A DNA stretch of 64,000 nt, taken from Natronococcus amylolyticus DSM 10524 (GTDB lineage Archaea > Halobacteriota > Halobacteria > Halobacteriales > Natrialbaceae). Both the position numbers and the translations under genes were made by a program. The stretch spans positions 28,433 to 92,432 of the forward strand of contig NZ_AOIB01000043.1 of the NCBI RefSeq assembly GCF_000337675.1, read 5' to 3'. The notes beneath the pieces are model-generated. The model saw nothing but the letters and a program-made list of their open reading frames with translations, made no database searches and was not told the DNA's origin. Shown piece after piece: positions 1 through 9,243 of the stretch; position 1 is the first letter of the stretch; each line of letters begins with the position of its first letter.

Positions 1-37
1 CCTCCCTCGCGCCATCAGAGATGTGTATAAGAGACAG
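1..37 (+). other. Sequencing adapter (454 primer A + Nextera mosaic end), not genomic
   Basis: Bases 1-18 read CCTCCCTCGCGCCATCAG, the 454 primer A sequence without its first G. Bases 19-37 read AGATGTGTATAAGAGACAG, the 19-bp Tn5/Nextera mosaic end. Together they are the adapter of a transposase-made 454 library left at a contig end. Genomic sequence starts at 38. The methyltransferase reading frame beyond it is therefore cut by the contig end, not by a biological event. Confidence 0.97.
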
Positions 38-696
38 ATAATATACTTCTCGTAATTCGGTTCCTGTCCCCAGAGCAGGGGATCCTCCAGTAGTTCGTAC
101 TCGACGGTTTCGAGTCCTTGCTCTTGGAGAAACGCTTTCAACTCCTCCGGTGGTCGACCGTCGTACAGCGGCAGGTCGTTGTGGATTTCCTCGTAGCCCT
201 CGAAGGTCTCGTCAAAATCCCAGTGTCCTTCGATCAAGACGATCCGCCCGCCGGGGCGGATGACACGTCGCCACTCCTCGATCGCGCGCTCCGGAGAAGG
301 GAGCGTCCAGATGAGGTGGCGTGCTGTCACCAGATCGTAGGAGTCATCTGGTTGGGTCAGGTTCTCTGCATCGCCCCGTTGGAACGTGGCAGACAGTTCC
401 GACTGGTCGACTTTTGTTCGTGCCTGATCAAGCATCTCCGACGCGAAATCGACGCCCGTGACATCGTGACCGAGCTCCGCGAGCAGCAGCGAGATTACAC
501 CGGTGCCACAGCCGACGTCGAGGATCTGTTTTGTCGGTTCGCCCGTCCACGGTTGTAGGACCGACAGCCACGCTTCACGCTGTGCATCGCTGTGGATGCC
601 GTGCTGGCTGTCGTCTTCGAACGAGTCGGCACGGTCACCCCAGTATTCTCGGATGGCCGCTTTGATATCGTCTTCCGGTTGGTCTGAGCGCGTCAT
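38..696 (-). CDS. Class I SAM-dependent methyltransferase, 3' end cut by contig end
   Basis: The gene starts with ATG at 696 and runs off the genomic sequence at 38 without a stop. The visible product is about 219 residues. It has the Rossmann SAM-binding motif DVGCGTGVISLLLAELGHDV followed by GVDFASEMLDQA, and later motifs RHLIWTLPSPERAIEEW and RPGGRIVLIEGHWD, all typical of class I methyltransferases. The N-terminal YWGDRADSFEDDSQHGIHSD segment recalls methyltransferases that I associate with peptide/nickel ABC operons. Its ATG overlaps the TGA of the upstream binding-protein gene (ATGA), so the two are translationally coupled. Function inferred: modification of a small ligand or metallophore handled by the importer; the substrate is unknown. 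Confidence 0.85.
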
Positions 697-2231
697 GGTT
701 CCTCCACCGTAATCGACTCCAGGCCGTACCGCGATTCCGTCGGATGGGGTTCGTAGCCATTGACCTCGACTGCGGTCGCGACGACGTTCGTATAGCTCGT
801 TAGGACGGCGATTGGGGCGTCCTCGAGCACGATCGACTGAACCTCGTGGTACCGCTCACGTCGCTGCTCGCGATCCTCGACTTCCCGAGCCTCTTCGAGT
901 AAGGCGTCAACCTCCTCGTTCTCGTAGCCGTGGTGGAGATCGCCATCGGAGTGGAACATGTCGGCGAGCCTGTCAGGGTCGGGATACCACAGCGTCCCCC
1001 AGGAGGTGAGGTAGGCATCGAAGGAGCCCTGGGAAACCTTGTCGAGCATCGTGCCGTACTCGACGACGGTTATTTCGAGGTTGATGTCGACATCAGCGAG
1101 TTGGCCCTGGAGTGCCTCGGCGAGCAACGGGAGGCTCCGGTCATCGAAGGTGACGACTTCGATTTCAAACTCCTCGCCGTCGCGACTCCGGACCCCGCCG
1201 TCAGCACCGTTCGTCCAACCGGCGTCCTCGAGCAACTGGCGGGCTCGGTCGGGATCGTACAGCGTTTCCTCAAGGTCCGGATCCGCCCAGTCGGTTATTT
1301 CCGGGGAGATGGGACCGACGGCGGGAGTGTCGACGCCCTCAAGGACGGATTCAGTGAGTTGCTCCCGGTCAACAGCGTAGTTCACCGCCTGCCGAACCTG
1401 CTCGTCGTCGAACGGCTCAATGGTTGTATCGAAGGTCAGGAAGCGAATCCGGGGGATTTCGGGTGTGTAGACGTCGACCCCGTCCGTTTCTTCGAGTTCG
1501 CTTACGGTCTCCTGGGGCAGGATGCGAGCCATTTCGAGTTCGCCGTTCTCGAGGCTCATGCGACGGGTCTGGTCGTCCTCGACGACCTCGTACTGAACGG
1601 ATTCGATCGTAGGAACCTCACCGTAGTAATCGTCGTTGCGGACTGCCCGGAGTTCCGTACCTGGCTGCATCGACTCGAAGACGAACGGGCCGGTACTGAT
1701 CGGCTCGACGATCTCGCTGTCCTCGAACGATCCAGGGCTCAGGATAACCGCGTCATTACGGGAGAGGTGGGCCGGAAGCGGGGCAAAGGCGGACTCAGTC
1801 TCGACGGCGACCATCGAGTCGTCGACAGCTTCGACGGCTGTAATCGGCACGCCGGCGAACGCTTCCGATCCAACGGTCCGATCGAGAGAGTTGACAACGA
1901 TGTCAGCGGTGAGTTCCTCGCCGTCGTGGAAGACAACGTTTTCTCGTAGCGAGAACTCCCAGCGGGTGTCCTCGACGCGCTCCCAGTCGGTTGCCAGTCC
2001 AGGGGTGGGTTCGGCGTCGTAGTCGACGCTCACAAGAGCCTCGGTAATGCCGAGTCGCCTGAGCGGGGAGCCGTCCTCGAGTGGGTCTCGGCCGACGTCC
2101 CACGGCGAGCCGATACGGAACTCGTCCTCGTCGCTATCGGCGAGACAGCCCGCGAGCGCGAGCGTGCCAGCGCCGAGAGTAGTTTTCAGTGCGGTGCGTC
2201 GATCCATCGTGAAGTCTATCTCTTCTGGCAT
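693..2231 (-). CDS. ABC transporter substrate-binding lipoprotein (SBP family 5, peptide/nickel type)
   Basis: About 512 residues from ATG 2231, 13 bp after the ATPase gene. A second ATG at 2207 (MDRRTALKTT...) begins exactly at a Tat-type lipoprotein signal with twin arginines and the lipobox L-A-G-C, so either start is possible. Family 5 features follow: LATDWERVEDTRWEFSLRENVVFHDG, ISTGPFVFE, VRQAVNYAVDREQL, LLEDAGW and SWGTLWYPDPDRLADMF. The protein would sit outside the membrane on a lipid anchor and hand peptide, opine or nickel-complex ligands to the permeases. The ligand cannot be read from sequence. It sits between the fused ATPase gene and the coupled methyltransferase gene. Confidence 0.9.
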   Translation of the reverse strand: MPEEIDFTMDRRTALKTTLGAGTLALAGCLADSDEDEFRIGSPWDVGRDPLEDGSPLRRLGITEALVSVDYDAEPTPGLATDWERVEDTRWEFSLRENVVFHDGEELTADIVVNSLDRTVGSEAFAGVPITAVEAVDDSMVAVETESAFAPLPAHLSRNDAVILSPGSFEDSEIVEPISTGPFVFESMQPGTELRAVRNDDYYGEVPTIESVQYEVVEDDQTRRMSLENGELEMARILPQETVSELEETDGVDVYTPEIPRIRFLTFDTTIEPFDDEQVRQAVNYAVDREQLTESVLEGVDTPAVGPISPEITDWADPDLEETLYDPDRARQLLEDAGWTNGADGGVRSRDGEEFEIEVVTFDDRSLPLLAEALQGQLADVDINLEITVVEYGTMLDKVSQGSFDAYLTSWGTLWYPDPDRLADMFHSDGDLHHGYENEEVDALLEEAREVEDREQRRERYHEVQSIVLEDAPIAVLTSYTNVVATAVEVNGYEPHPTESRYGLESITVEEP

Positions 2232-2244
2232 GGTTGAGTATCGA

Positions 2245-4404
2245 TTATTTTTCGTCTTGATCGTCAGTAAGCTCGTTCGCGTAGTGACACCGGGAGTTGG
2301 CGTCCCCAACGGTCTCCCAGGCCGGCTCGAGTCGCTCACACTTCTCGTCAGCCATCGAACACCGGGGATGGAACGCGCAGCCCGACGGCGGATCGGTTGG
2401 GCTCGGCGGTTCGCCTGCCAGTCGAGTCTCATCGTCCATTGGCTCGCCGTCCGGGATGGCCTCGAGTAACGCCGCCGTGTAGGGGTGGGCCGGCTTCGAA
2501 AGGACCTGGCTCGCCGGACCGGCCTCGAGGAGCTGGCTTAGGTACATCGTCGCGACGCGATCCGCGACGTGACGGACGACCTCGAGGTCGTGGGAGACGA
2601 ACAGGTACGCTAGACCGAGCTGGCTCTGGAGTCGCTCGAGCAGGTTGAGAACAGTCGCTTGGACCGAGACGTCCAGGGCGGCTGTCGGCTCGTCGAGTAC
2701 CAAGACGGTAGGTTCGACGGCTAGCCCCCGGGCGATTGCCACCCGCTGGAGCTGTCCACCCGAGAGCTGGCGAGGGTACCGATCGGCGTACTCCTCTGGG
2801 AGTTCGACCAGCGAGAGCAACTCCTCGATCCGCTCCTCTCGACGGCGCTTCCCCCAGCCAGCCTCGAGAAGCGGCTCGGCGAGCGACTCCCTGACCGTTC
2901 GCTTCGGGTTGAGGCTTGTCCCCGGATTCTGGAAGACGACACCGACGTCGGCGAGCTGGCCGTCCCGCCTTGAGTCGACGTCGCCGACAGGTTCGCCGTC
3001 GAGCCTAACTGTGCCCGTGGTCGGTGATTCGAGGCCGGCGATCACGCGAGCAAGTGTCGACTTCCCACAGCCCGATTCACCGACCAGCCCGAGGGTCTCG
3101 CCAGCCCGGAGATCGAGGCAGACATCGTCGACCGCCGTCAGCCGGTCGTCCGTTCCGAGAATCCGATCGAGCACGGCATCGGTGGTCCGGAAGGTCTTGG
3201 TAACGCCCTCGAGCTCGAGGACCGGTCGGCCGACGGCGCTCCTGGACGGGCTGACTGTGGTGTCCGTCGGCGAGTCCACTTGAACACCGCCGTCGACTGC
3301 TACGGCCACGTTCTGTTCGCGATCTCCCGGATCCGGACCCGGACCGTCAATCGGGTCGGCGGCCGTAGCCTCACGCATGGCCTCGATATCGGCCTCTCGT
3401 GCCTCGGGCACGTCACAGCGGACGGTTCGCTTATCATCAAGGTCGGAGGCCGGCCGTTCGCCCTCTCGGCAGCCTTCGCGGGCGAACGGACACCGGTCGA
3501 CGAAGACACAGCCGGCCGACGGCGGGGAACCGTCGGGTGGACTCCCGCTGACGGTCGGCAGCGTCTCGCCCGGTTCGGATCGGCTAGGGAGACACCCCAG
3601 AAGCGCCTTGGTGTAGGGGTGTGCGGGCCTCGAGAGCAGTTGTTCTGTCGGCCCGGACTCGACGACGACCCCGTCGTACATGATGACGATTCGATCACAC
3701 AGCTGAGAGACGACGCCGAGGTCGTGACTGATGAGTAAGAGACCCATTTCGTACTCGTCATTGATCGTTTTGAGCCGCTCTAAGACCGCCGCTTGGGTGG
3801 TCGTATCGAGCGCCGTCGTCGGCTCGTCAGCAATCAGTAGTGAGGGGCGGCGGGCAAGCGCAATCGCGAGCATCACCCGCTGGCGCATGCCGCCGCTGAA
3901 CTGGTGGGGGTAGTCGTCGATCCGATCTTTGGGTTGCGGGATACCAACCTCGCGCAGCAACTCGAGGACTCGCTCCCGAGTCCGTTTCGAACCCACTCGG
4001 GACCGAACGCCTGCGAACAGTTCCCGGAAGAATGGCTGGTCGTCGGGATCGCGATGGACACGAATCGCCTCGGCGATCTGCTCGCCGACGGTGTAGGCCG
4101 GGTTGAGCGTCGTCTCAGGATCCTGGAATACCATCGCGAGTTCGCGCCCGCGTAGCCGCTGGAGCGTCCGGTCGTCAGCCGCGGACAGGTCCGTTCCACC
4201 GAACTCGATACTGCCGCATGTGATCTCGCCAGGGTCCTCGAGGCGGACGATCGAGCGGGCGGTAACGGACTTGCCACAACCGCTCTCGCCGACCAGTCCG
4301 ACGATTTCGCCGGTGTCGACCGAGAAAGAGGCCCCGTTGACCGCGTGGGCCGGACCGGATCGGGTGCGAAACCGGACGTGGAGGTCCGAAACGTCGAGGC
4401 GCAT
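2245..4404 (-). CDS. Peptide/nickel ABC transporter, fused double ATP-binding protein (DppD-DppF type)
   Basis: 719 residues with two complete ABC ATPase domains in one chain; these are separate genes (D and F) in most bacteria. First half: Walker [15 protein letters not shown] near residue 38, signature FSGGMRQRV, Walker [13 protein letters not shown]. Second half: Walker [15 protein letters not shown], signature LSGGQLQRV, Walker [13 protein letters not shown]. Each half ends in the oligopeptide-type C-terminal domain with a Cys motif ([28 protein letters not shown]). An acidic/Ser-rich linker joins the halves. It energises the two permeases encoded just upstream; its ATG directly follows the TGA of the DppC-type gene. 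Confidence 0.95.
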   Translation of the reverse strand: MRLDVSDLHVRFRTRSGPAHAVNGASFSVDTGEIVGLVGESGCGKSVTARSIVRLEDPGEITCGSIEFGGTDLSAADDRTLQRLRGRELAMVFQDPETTLNPAYTVGEQIAEAIRVHRDPDDQPFFRELFAGVRSRVGSKRTRERVLELLREVGIPQPKDRIDDYPHQFSGGMRQRVMLAIALARRPSLLIADEPTTALDTTTQAAVLERLKTINDEYEMGLLLISHDLGVVSQLCDRIVIMYDGVVVESGPTEQLLSRPAHPYTKALLGCLPSRSEPGETLPTVSGSPPDGSPPSAGCVFVDRCPFAREGCREGERPASDLDDKRTVRCDVPEAREADIEAMREATAADPIDGPGPDPGDREQNVAVAVDGGVQVDSPTDTTVSPSRSAVGRPVLELEGVTKTFRTTDAVLDRILGTDDRLTAVDDVCLDLRAGETLGLVGESGCGKSTLARVIAGLESPTTGTVRLDGEPVGDVDSRRDGQLADVGVVFQNPGTSLNPKRTVRESLAEPLLEAGWGKRRREERIEELLSLVELPEEYADRYPRQLSGGQLQRVAIARGLAVEPTVLVLDEPTAALDVSVQATVLNLLERLQSQLGLAYLFVSHDLEVVRHVADRVATMYLSQLLEAGPASQVLSKPAHPYTAALLEAIPDGEPMDDETRLAGEPPSPTDPPSGCAFHPRCSMADEKCERLEPAWETVGDANSRCHYANELTDDQDEK

Positions 4405-5328
4405 TCAGGATCGCCCCCGCTCGCGTTCCCCGAGGTGGTCGGGATCCAAGACGTCACGCAGGCCGTCCCCGAGGACATTGAAGCCGATAACGGTGGCCAT
4501 GATGGCGATCCCCGGCGCGGTGACGATCCATGGAGCCGAGCGCAAGTAGTCTCGTCCCCCCGCGATCATCGTTCCCCACTCAGGGGTAGGTGGCTGTGCG
4601 CCCAGTCCGAGAAAGGACAGTCCGGCAGCGGTGAGTACGATCGTCCCGAGGTTCATCGTCGCTAGAACCACAACGGGGTTTACCACGTTCGGCAACAGGT
4701 GCCGCCGGGCGATCCGCCGCTGTGGCGTGCCATAGAGACGGGCGGCCTCGACGAACGGCCGATCCTTCACTTCGAGGACGTTCCCTCGCACGACACGTGC
4801 ATAGGAGGCCCAACCGACGACCGAGAGCGCGATCATGACGTTCCGAAGGCTCGGGCCGAGCACCCCCGCGATCACGAGCGCGAGCACGAGTCCCGGAAAG
4901 GCCAGTTGAATGTCGACTAGCCGCATCAATGCGGTGTCGACGAGCCCGCCGACATAGCCTGCCAGCAGCCCGATCGTCGTCCCGATAACGACGCGGACGG
5001 CCGTCGCGGCGACTGCCAGCGCAAGTGAAACCCGTGCACCGTGGACGATCCGCGTTGCCACGTCACGCCCGAGCGCGTCGGTCCCAAGTGGGTGAGCGAG
5101 TGAGGGTCCCTCGAAGCGGGCCTCGAGTACCTGTGCCGTCGGATCGTATGGGGAGACGAGTGGGCCAAAGACGGCGACGACGGCGAGCAGGCAGACAACT
5201 GTCCCGCCGAATCGAACTCCCGGGGTCGTCCGGAGCGACCACGCGAATTGTGAGCGGGTTCGCTCACTGAGCCACTCGCGGACGGCGTCCAGGGACCGCC
5301 ACATATTTTCAGCGTGACGCTCGCTCAC
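4405..5328 (-). CDS. Peptide/nickel ABC transporter permease (DppC type)
   Basis: 307 residues. An N-terminal cytoplasmic segment and first membrane helix (VCLLAVVAVFGPLVSPYDP) are followed by LGTDALGRDVATRIVHGARVS, the hallmark of DppC/NikC permeases. Further helices and the EAA-type loop EAARLYGTPQRRIARRHLLPN contact the ATPase. It overlaps the DppB-type gene by four bases (ATGA) and abuts the ATPase gene without a gap, so the operon is tightly coupled. Confidence 0.95.
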   Translation of the reverse strand: MSERHAENMWRSLDAVREWLSERTRSQFAWSLRTTPGVRFGGTVVCLLAVVAVFGPLVSPYDPTAQVLEARFEGPSLAHPLGTDALGRDVATRIVHGARVSLALAVAATAVRVVIGTTIGLLAGYVGGLVDTALMRLVDIQLAFPGLVLALVIAGVLGPSLRNVMIALSVVGWASYARVVRGNVLEVKDRPFVEAARLYGTPQRRIARRHLLPNVVNPVVVLATMNLGTIVLTAAGLSFLGLGAQPPTPEWGTMIAGGRDYLRSAPWIVTAPGIAIMATVIGFNVLGDGLRDVLDPDHLGERERGRS

Positions 5329-6266
5329 GCGTGCTCACCCCGTTCAATCCGCGGGTCGAGGGCGACGTAGGCCAGATCGACCAGCTGGTTGGTGATCACG
5401 AACGCGACCGCCGTCACGAGCACGACTCCCTGAACGATCGGGTAGTCCCGTGCGAAGACGGCGTCAACGAGCAAGGTTCCGAGACCAGGTCGCTGAAAGA
5501 CGACTTCGACAACCACCGCACCATTAAGGACGAAACCGAACTGAAGGCCGACGATCGTCACAACCGGGATTAAGGCATTTCGCAGGGCGTGTTTGTACAC
5601 CACAAGCCGCTCGCTGACGCCTTTCGATCGGGCAGTGTCGACGTACTCTTCCTCTAAGACCTCGAGCATCGACGTCCTGACGATCCGGGTCACGATCGCC
5701 GCCAAGCCGGTCCCGAGGGTAATTGCCGGAAGTAGGAGGTGGGCGAGTGTGCCCGACCCCGATGTAGGGGTGAGCCCGAGGTGCAACGCGAAGAGAAGGA
5801 TCAACAGGTAGCCGAGCCAGAAGTTCGGCATTGAGATGCCCAGCAGGGCGGCAAACTGGCTCGTTCGGTCGATCCAGGTATCACGGTGGACGGCACTCAC
5901 GACTCCGACGGGGATCGAAAGTGCGAGTGAAACGGCCATCGCTGCGAGTGCGAGTTCCACGGTGTTTGGGAGGTACTGGAGCAAGAGCGTCGTTACTGGC
6001 TCCGAACTGGCGTAGGAGGTTCCGAGGTCTCCCCGGAAGATGCCGGTGAGCCACTCGATGTACTGGATCACAAACGGCTCGTCCAGGCCGTGTTCGGCCC
6101 GGAACATAGCGACCTCGCTTTCCGAAGGTGAACTCCCGCGTCGCTCGTGGAGGATCGTGTGGGCCGGGTCACCGGGGGTGAGATAGATCAACCCGTAGGT
6201 GATCAGGGAGACGCCCGCTATCACGACCGTCAGCGAGCCCAGCCGGGAGAGGAGCGCGCGTAACAT
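5325..6266 (-). CDS. Peptide/nickel ABC transporter permease (DppB type), first gene of operon
   Basis: 313 residues beginning with membrane helix LSRLGSLTVVIAGVSLITYGLIYLTPGDP, the standard DppB/NikB N-terminus, then MFRAEHGLDEPFVIQYIEWL and RGDLGTSYASSEPV. The EAA loop is DTARSKGVSERLVVYKHALRNALIPVVT. About six membrane segments. It is the promoter-proximal gene of a five-gene minus-strand unit (permease, permease, double ATPase, binding protein, methyltransferase). No strong TATA box is obvious in the first 60 bp upstream. Confidence 0.95.
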   Translation of the reverse strand: MLRALLSRLGSLTVVIAGVSLITYGLIYLTPGDPAHTILHERRGSSPSESEVAMFRAEHGLDEPFVIQYIEWLTGIFRGDLGTSYASSEPVTTLLLQYLPNTVELALAAMAVSLALSIPVGVVSAVHRDTWIDRTSQFAALLGISMPNFWLGYLLILLFALHLGLTPTSGSGTLAHLLLPAITLGTGLAAIVTRIVRTSMLEVLEEEYVDTARSKGVSERLVVYKHALRNALIPVVTIVGLQFGFVLNGAVVVEVVFQRPGLGTLLVDAVFARDYPIVQGVVLVTAVAFVITNQLVDLAYVALDPRIERGEHA

Positions 6267-6764
6267 GGCTACCGGATTGCTCGAGCCATCGTAGTTTTCA
6301 TCGCCGTATCTGGATCAAATGCGCTCGATGAACAGTGGTATCCGACCAGCATACGCGGTCTTTGGCCGCTCGCAACACGTATTGGCAGTACGAAGTCGAC
6401 CACATCACACAATCTAATTTGTAGATCTGAAAGTGCGCTTGTAAAGCTTCGGATATTTTGACGCCGAAGGACGGATTGGAACGAGCCCACCCGCCCAGTG
6501 TTCTTCGGATTTACGCAGCACACATTAGTAAGATTGTCGAATATATTAATAACTATTGCTATATAGATCTGTATAATTGTTAAGAAGCTTCTACGTTATA
6601 TGTGATTCATAGAAAGAATCCTGTTAGACAGAGATGTCATAAATTGGCTGACGGGTGACGCCCTGGTATAGTAAACAATAGGTTCAGATGGGATCTTCAT
6701 CCATGTCTTCGCCGACCTCCGGATTACTGCGGTCGGTCAGACATCGCCGCTTGCATCGGGACGC
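6267..6764. other. AT-rich intergenic region, no convincing gene
   Basis: About 500 bp, markedly richer in A and T than the rest of the window, especially 6530-6620 (for example ctatatagatctgtataatt). An 84-codon open frame on the minus strand (6269-6523) has Cys/Ser-rich composition and codon use unlike haloarchaeal genes, and I reject it. The region must hold the promoter of the ABC operon and the 3' end of the small wHTH gene unit. Low GC beside a tRNA is compatible with accessory DNA. Confidence 0.6.
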
Positions 6765-6980
6765 TCACGTCCGCTTGACCACCCCATTGAAGACGTAGAT
6801 CCGACCGGTGTTCTCGAGCTCGTCGAACGAAGCGAGAACCGTCTCACAACTGTAGCCTGTTTCATCGATAATCGCTTCGATCAGGAACTGCTTCGTCCAC
6901 GTGCCTCGAGAGAGCCGAGTGAGGATCTCTCCTCCCGGAGATCGAGTGTTCGCTTCCGTCGATGTGTGTTGAGAGTCCAT
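6765..6980 (-). CDS. Small winged-helix-like protein
   Basis: 71 residues. After a Ser/Thr-rich N-terminus, LTRLSRGTWTKQFLIEAI then IDETGYSCETVLASFDEL and TGRIYVFNGVVKRT look like a winged helix-turn-helix: three helices followed by a beta wing. Function inferred: a DNA-binding regulator of the accessory island. The ATG directly follows a TGAAC-AA-GTTCA palindrome (6982-6993 region), a plausible operator for this gene or its own product. No family name recognised. Confidence 0.6.
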   Translation of the reverse strand: MDSQHTSTEANTRSPGGEILTRLSRGTWTKQFLIEAIIDETGYSCETVLASFDELENTGRIYVFNGVVKRT

Positions 6981-7194
6981 TGAACTTGTTCACCACAGGC
7001 CGACGGCGGGCCGAACTCCCTCGCTCTCTCCGAGAGAGAGCCGAGAGCGAACACACCCGCCGCTAATCGTTTGATAATTAACACTACTACTGCAACGGGA
7101 TTTTAGCCGAATGAAAGGGCGGTGGGATACCTCGTTGGAAAGAACCCATCTCTACCGCCCCCCTCCCTCGGTGCTTGTGGTGAACTTGTTCACA
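6981..7194. promoter_or_regulatory. Two copies of palindrome TGAAC-TT-GTTCA, 200 bp apart
   Basis: The 13-mer TGAACTTGTTCAC occurs at 6981-6993 and again at 7181-7193. At the second site the palindrome extends to a perfect 14-bp dyad, GTGAAC-TT-GTTCAC. The first lies immediately before the ATG of the small wHTH gene, the second inside the last codons of the coiled-coil gene. Between them, 7019-7050 holds a nested CTCTCT/AGAGAG inverted repeat that could form a terminator-like hairpin. A related palindrome lies at 7925-7939. Operator function is inferred from position and symmetry. Confidence 0.45.
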
Positions 7195-7691
7195 GCCTCC
7201 GGATCGCTGTGAAGTGCTTCAAAATCGACGACGATCGCCTTCGTCTGCTTCCCGTCGTCGATCTCGACACTCCCGAACTGACGCTCTCTGGCCTCGCTTC
7301 GCGTGAGGATCCAGTGATGCTGCTCGGGAAGATCCTCGATCAGGTCGTAGGCGTAGCGCCGTGAGACGCCGGTCACCGTCACGATCTTTGCGGCGTCAAT
7401 CACGACCGCGGGCTGCTCGCCGGTACGATTGTTCTCGGCGCCGGCGACGATCTGACGGACCTTTCCATCCTTGCTGCTCGAGCCGTCCTCAAGGACCTCC
7501 ATCCGTGCCTCAAGGGCTTCGAGGCGATCGCGAAGTTCGTTGTTCTCGTCCTCGAGCTCGCTGACGCGGTCGTCGGTGTTCTCGAGCCAGCTCGAGAACG
7601 CGTCCAGTCGTGCCTCGAAGTCGTTGACACGGTCGTGAAGTGAGTCGACCAGCTCCTTCATGTCCTCGGCGCTTCGAGGAGCGACGCTCAT
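7152..7691 (-). CDS. Coiled-coil protein with putative HTH-like C-terminal domain
   Basis: 179 residues from ATG 7691; the longer open frame upstream overlaps the zinc-ribbon gene and is not needed. Residues about 8-70 form an acidic coiled coil (heptads in VDSLHDRVNDFEARLDAF and VSELEDENNELRDRLEALEA). The C-terminal half, VVIDAAKIVTVTGVSRRYAY then DLIEDLPEQHHWILTRSEA, looks like a helix-turn-helix with a following beta strand. The start overlaps the TGA of the upstream zinc-ribbon ORF (ATGA). Proteins like this occur on haloarchaeal plasmids and proviruses; I recognise the style but not the family. Confidence 0.7.
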   Translation of the reverse strand: MSVAPRSAEDMKELVDSLHDRVNDFEARLDAFSSWLENTDDRVSELEDENNELRDRLEALEARMEVLEDGSSSKDGKVRQIVAGAENNRTGEQPAVVIDAAKIVTVTGVSRRYAYDLIEDLPEQHHWILTRSEARERQFGSVEIDDGKQTKAIVVDFEALHSDPEAVNKFTTSTEGGGR

Positions 7692-7834
7692 CGAATCACC
7701 TCGTGGACGCCGAAGGTACGCCGGCAGTTGCGACACTCCCAGCGTGAGCGATCGTTCGCGAGACGCCAAGCCTCAGGCAGGATCCAGCCACACTCGGGAC
7801 AGTCGGGCTCGTACGCGCTCGTCGACGAGCTCAC
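7688..7834 (-). CDS. Small zinc-ribbon protein (48 aa, GTG start)
   Basis: 48 residues starting with GTG at 7834. A strong Shine-Dalgarno GGAGGT lies 8 bp before it, which decides the start. Two knuckles, CPEC (Cys12, Cys15) and CRNC (Cys34, Cys37), make a treble-clef/zinc-ribbon pattern around a Trp- and Arg-rich core. The GTG overlaps the stop of the preceding 17-codon ORF (GTGA) and its own TGA overlaps the next ATG (ATGA), so three ORFs are chained by coupling. Probably a nucleic-acid-binding or protein-binding mini-protein of the island. Confidence 0.7.
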   Translation of the reverse strand: MSSSTSAYEPDCPECGWILPEAWRLANDRSRWECRNCRRTFGVHEVIR

Positions 7835-7884
7835 GCACGCTCACCTCCTGATGTCTCAGCAGGGCCAGAGGTGGCCGACGTCAT
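7831..7884 (-). CDS. 17-residue ORF at head of coupled island operon
   Basis: ATG at 7884 preceded by the purine-rich SD-like stretch GGGGGGTGG with a four-base spacer. It encodes MTSATSGPAETSGGERA and stops with TGA overlapping the GTG of the zinc-ribbon gene. Its last codons contain that gene's Shine-Dalgarno sequence. It may be a true microprotein or merely a coupling leader; composition (Ser/Thr/Gly/Ala) gives no function. Confidence 0.45.
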   Translation of the reverse strand: MTSATSGPAETSGGERA

Positions 7885-7920
7885 GTTGCCACCCCCCTTA
7901 CTTCCGCTGTAACAGGTGTG

Positions 7921-8005
7921 GCTTTGAACCTGAGGTTCAGTTCTTTGCTCGAGTCGAAACCAGCGAGAAACCCGAGACTAAGGAGTAGAAGCTTTGAACC
8001 TGAGG
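7921..8005. repeat. 15-bp direct repeats and palindrome at the 3' flank of tRNA-Thr
   Basis: GCTTTGAACCTGAGG occurs at 7921-7935 and 7991-8005, exactly 70 bp apart. The first copy extends into a perfect dyad TGAACC-TGA-GGTTCA (7925-7939); the second copy ends 6 bp from the tRNA gene. The pair lies upstream of the minus-strand island operon, so they could be operators. Position next to a tRNA 3' end also fits an attachment-site remnant. The TTTGAACC core resembles the T-arm of the adjacent tRNA. Confidence 0.55.
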
Positions 8006-8010
8006 ATGCA

Positions 8011-8084
8011 AGCCGGTGGAGGGATTTGAACCCTCGACCTAATCCTTACGAAGGATTCGCTCTGCCAGTCTGAGCTACACCGGC
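8011..8084 (-). tRNA. tRNA-Thr (CGU anticodon)
   Basis: Read on the minus strand, the acceptor stem GCCGGTG pairs with CACCGGC. The D-arm is GCTC...GAGC, the anticodon arm AATCC-TTCGTAA-GGATT with anticodon CGT, and the T-arm GAGGG-TTCAAAT-CCCTC. The discriminator base is T (position 8011). No intron and no encoded CCA. It decodes ACG codons. tRNA genes are common integration targets, and the accessory island lies at its 3' side. Confidence 0.97.
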
Positions 8085-8174
8085 ACGTCGACGAGTGCAT
8101 TTATTCGTACGTCCGATACCGTCCATAAGGGTTGCGAATCGCGACGGTCGTGATATCGCGTTTCGTACGATGAC

Positions 8175-9155
<981 letters not shown>

Positions 9156-9206
9156 ACCGACACTCGCCACCGCCGGCTCCTAACGCTGACGCTTCGATCG
9201 CCGTGT

Positions 9207-9220
9207 CGAAAGCTTATAAC
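9207..9220 (+). promoter_or_regulatory. BRE/TATA promoter of dphB (near-symmetric, may also serve trm5)
   Basis: CGAAA (BRE-like) followed by CTTATAA (9213-9219). The dphB ATG at 9244 lies about 25-30 bp downstream, as expected for a leaderless haloarchaeal transcript. TTATAA is symmetric, so the element could also direct the divergent trm5 transcript. Confidence 0.7.
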
Positions 9221-9243
9221 GGCCGCTCGCGCTACCGACGGCC

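Noticed and set aside
6269-6523. 84-codon open frame upstream of the DppB-type permease
   Set aside because: Composition and codon use are unlike haloarchaeal genes, no SD or TATA fits it, and it lies in AT-rich DNA where stops should be common only by chance.
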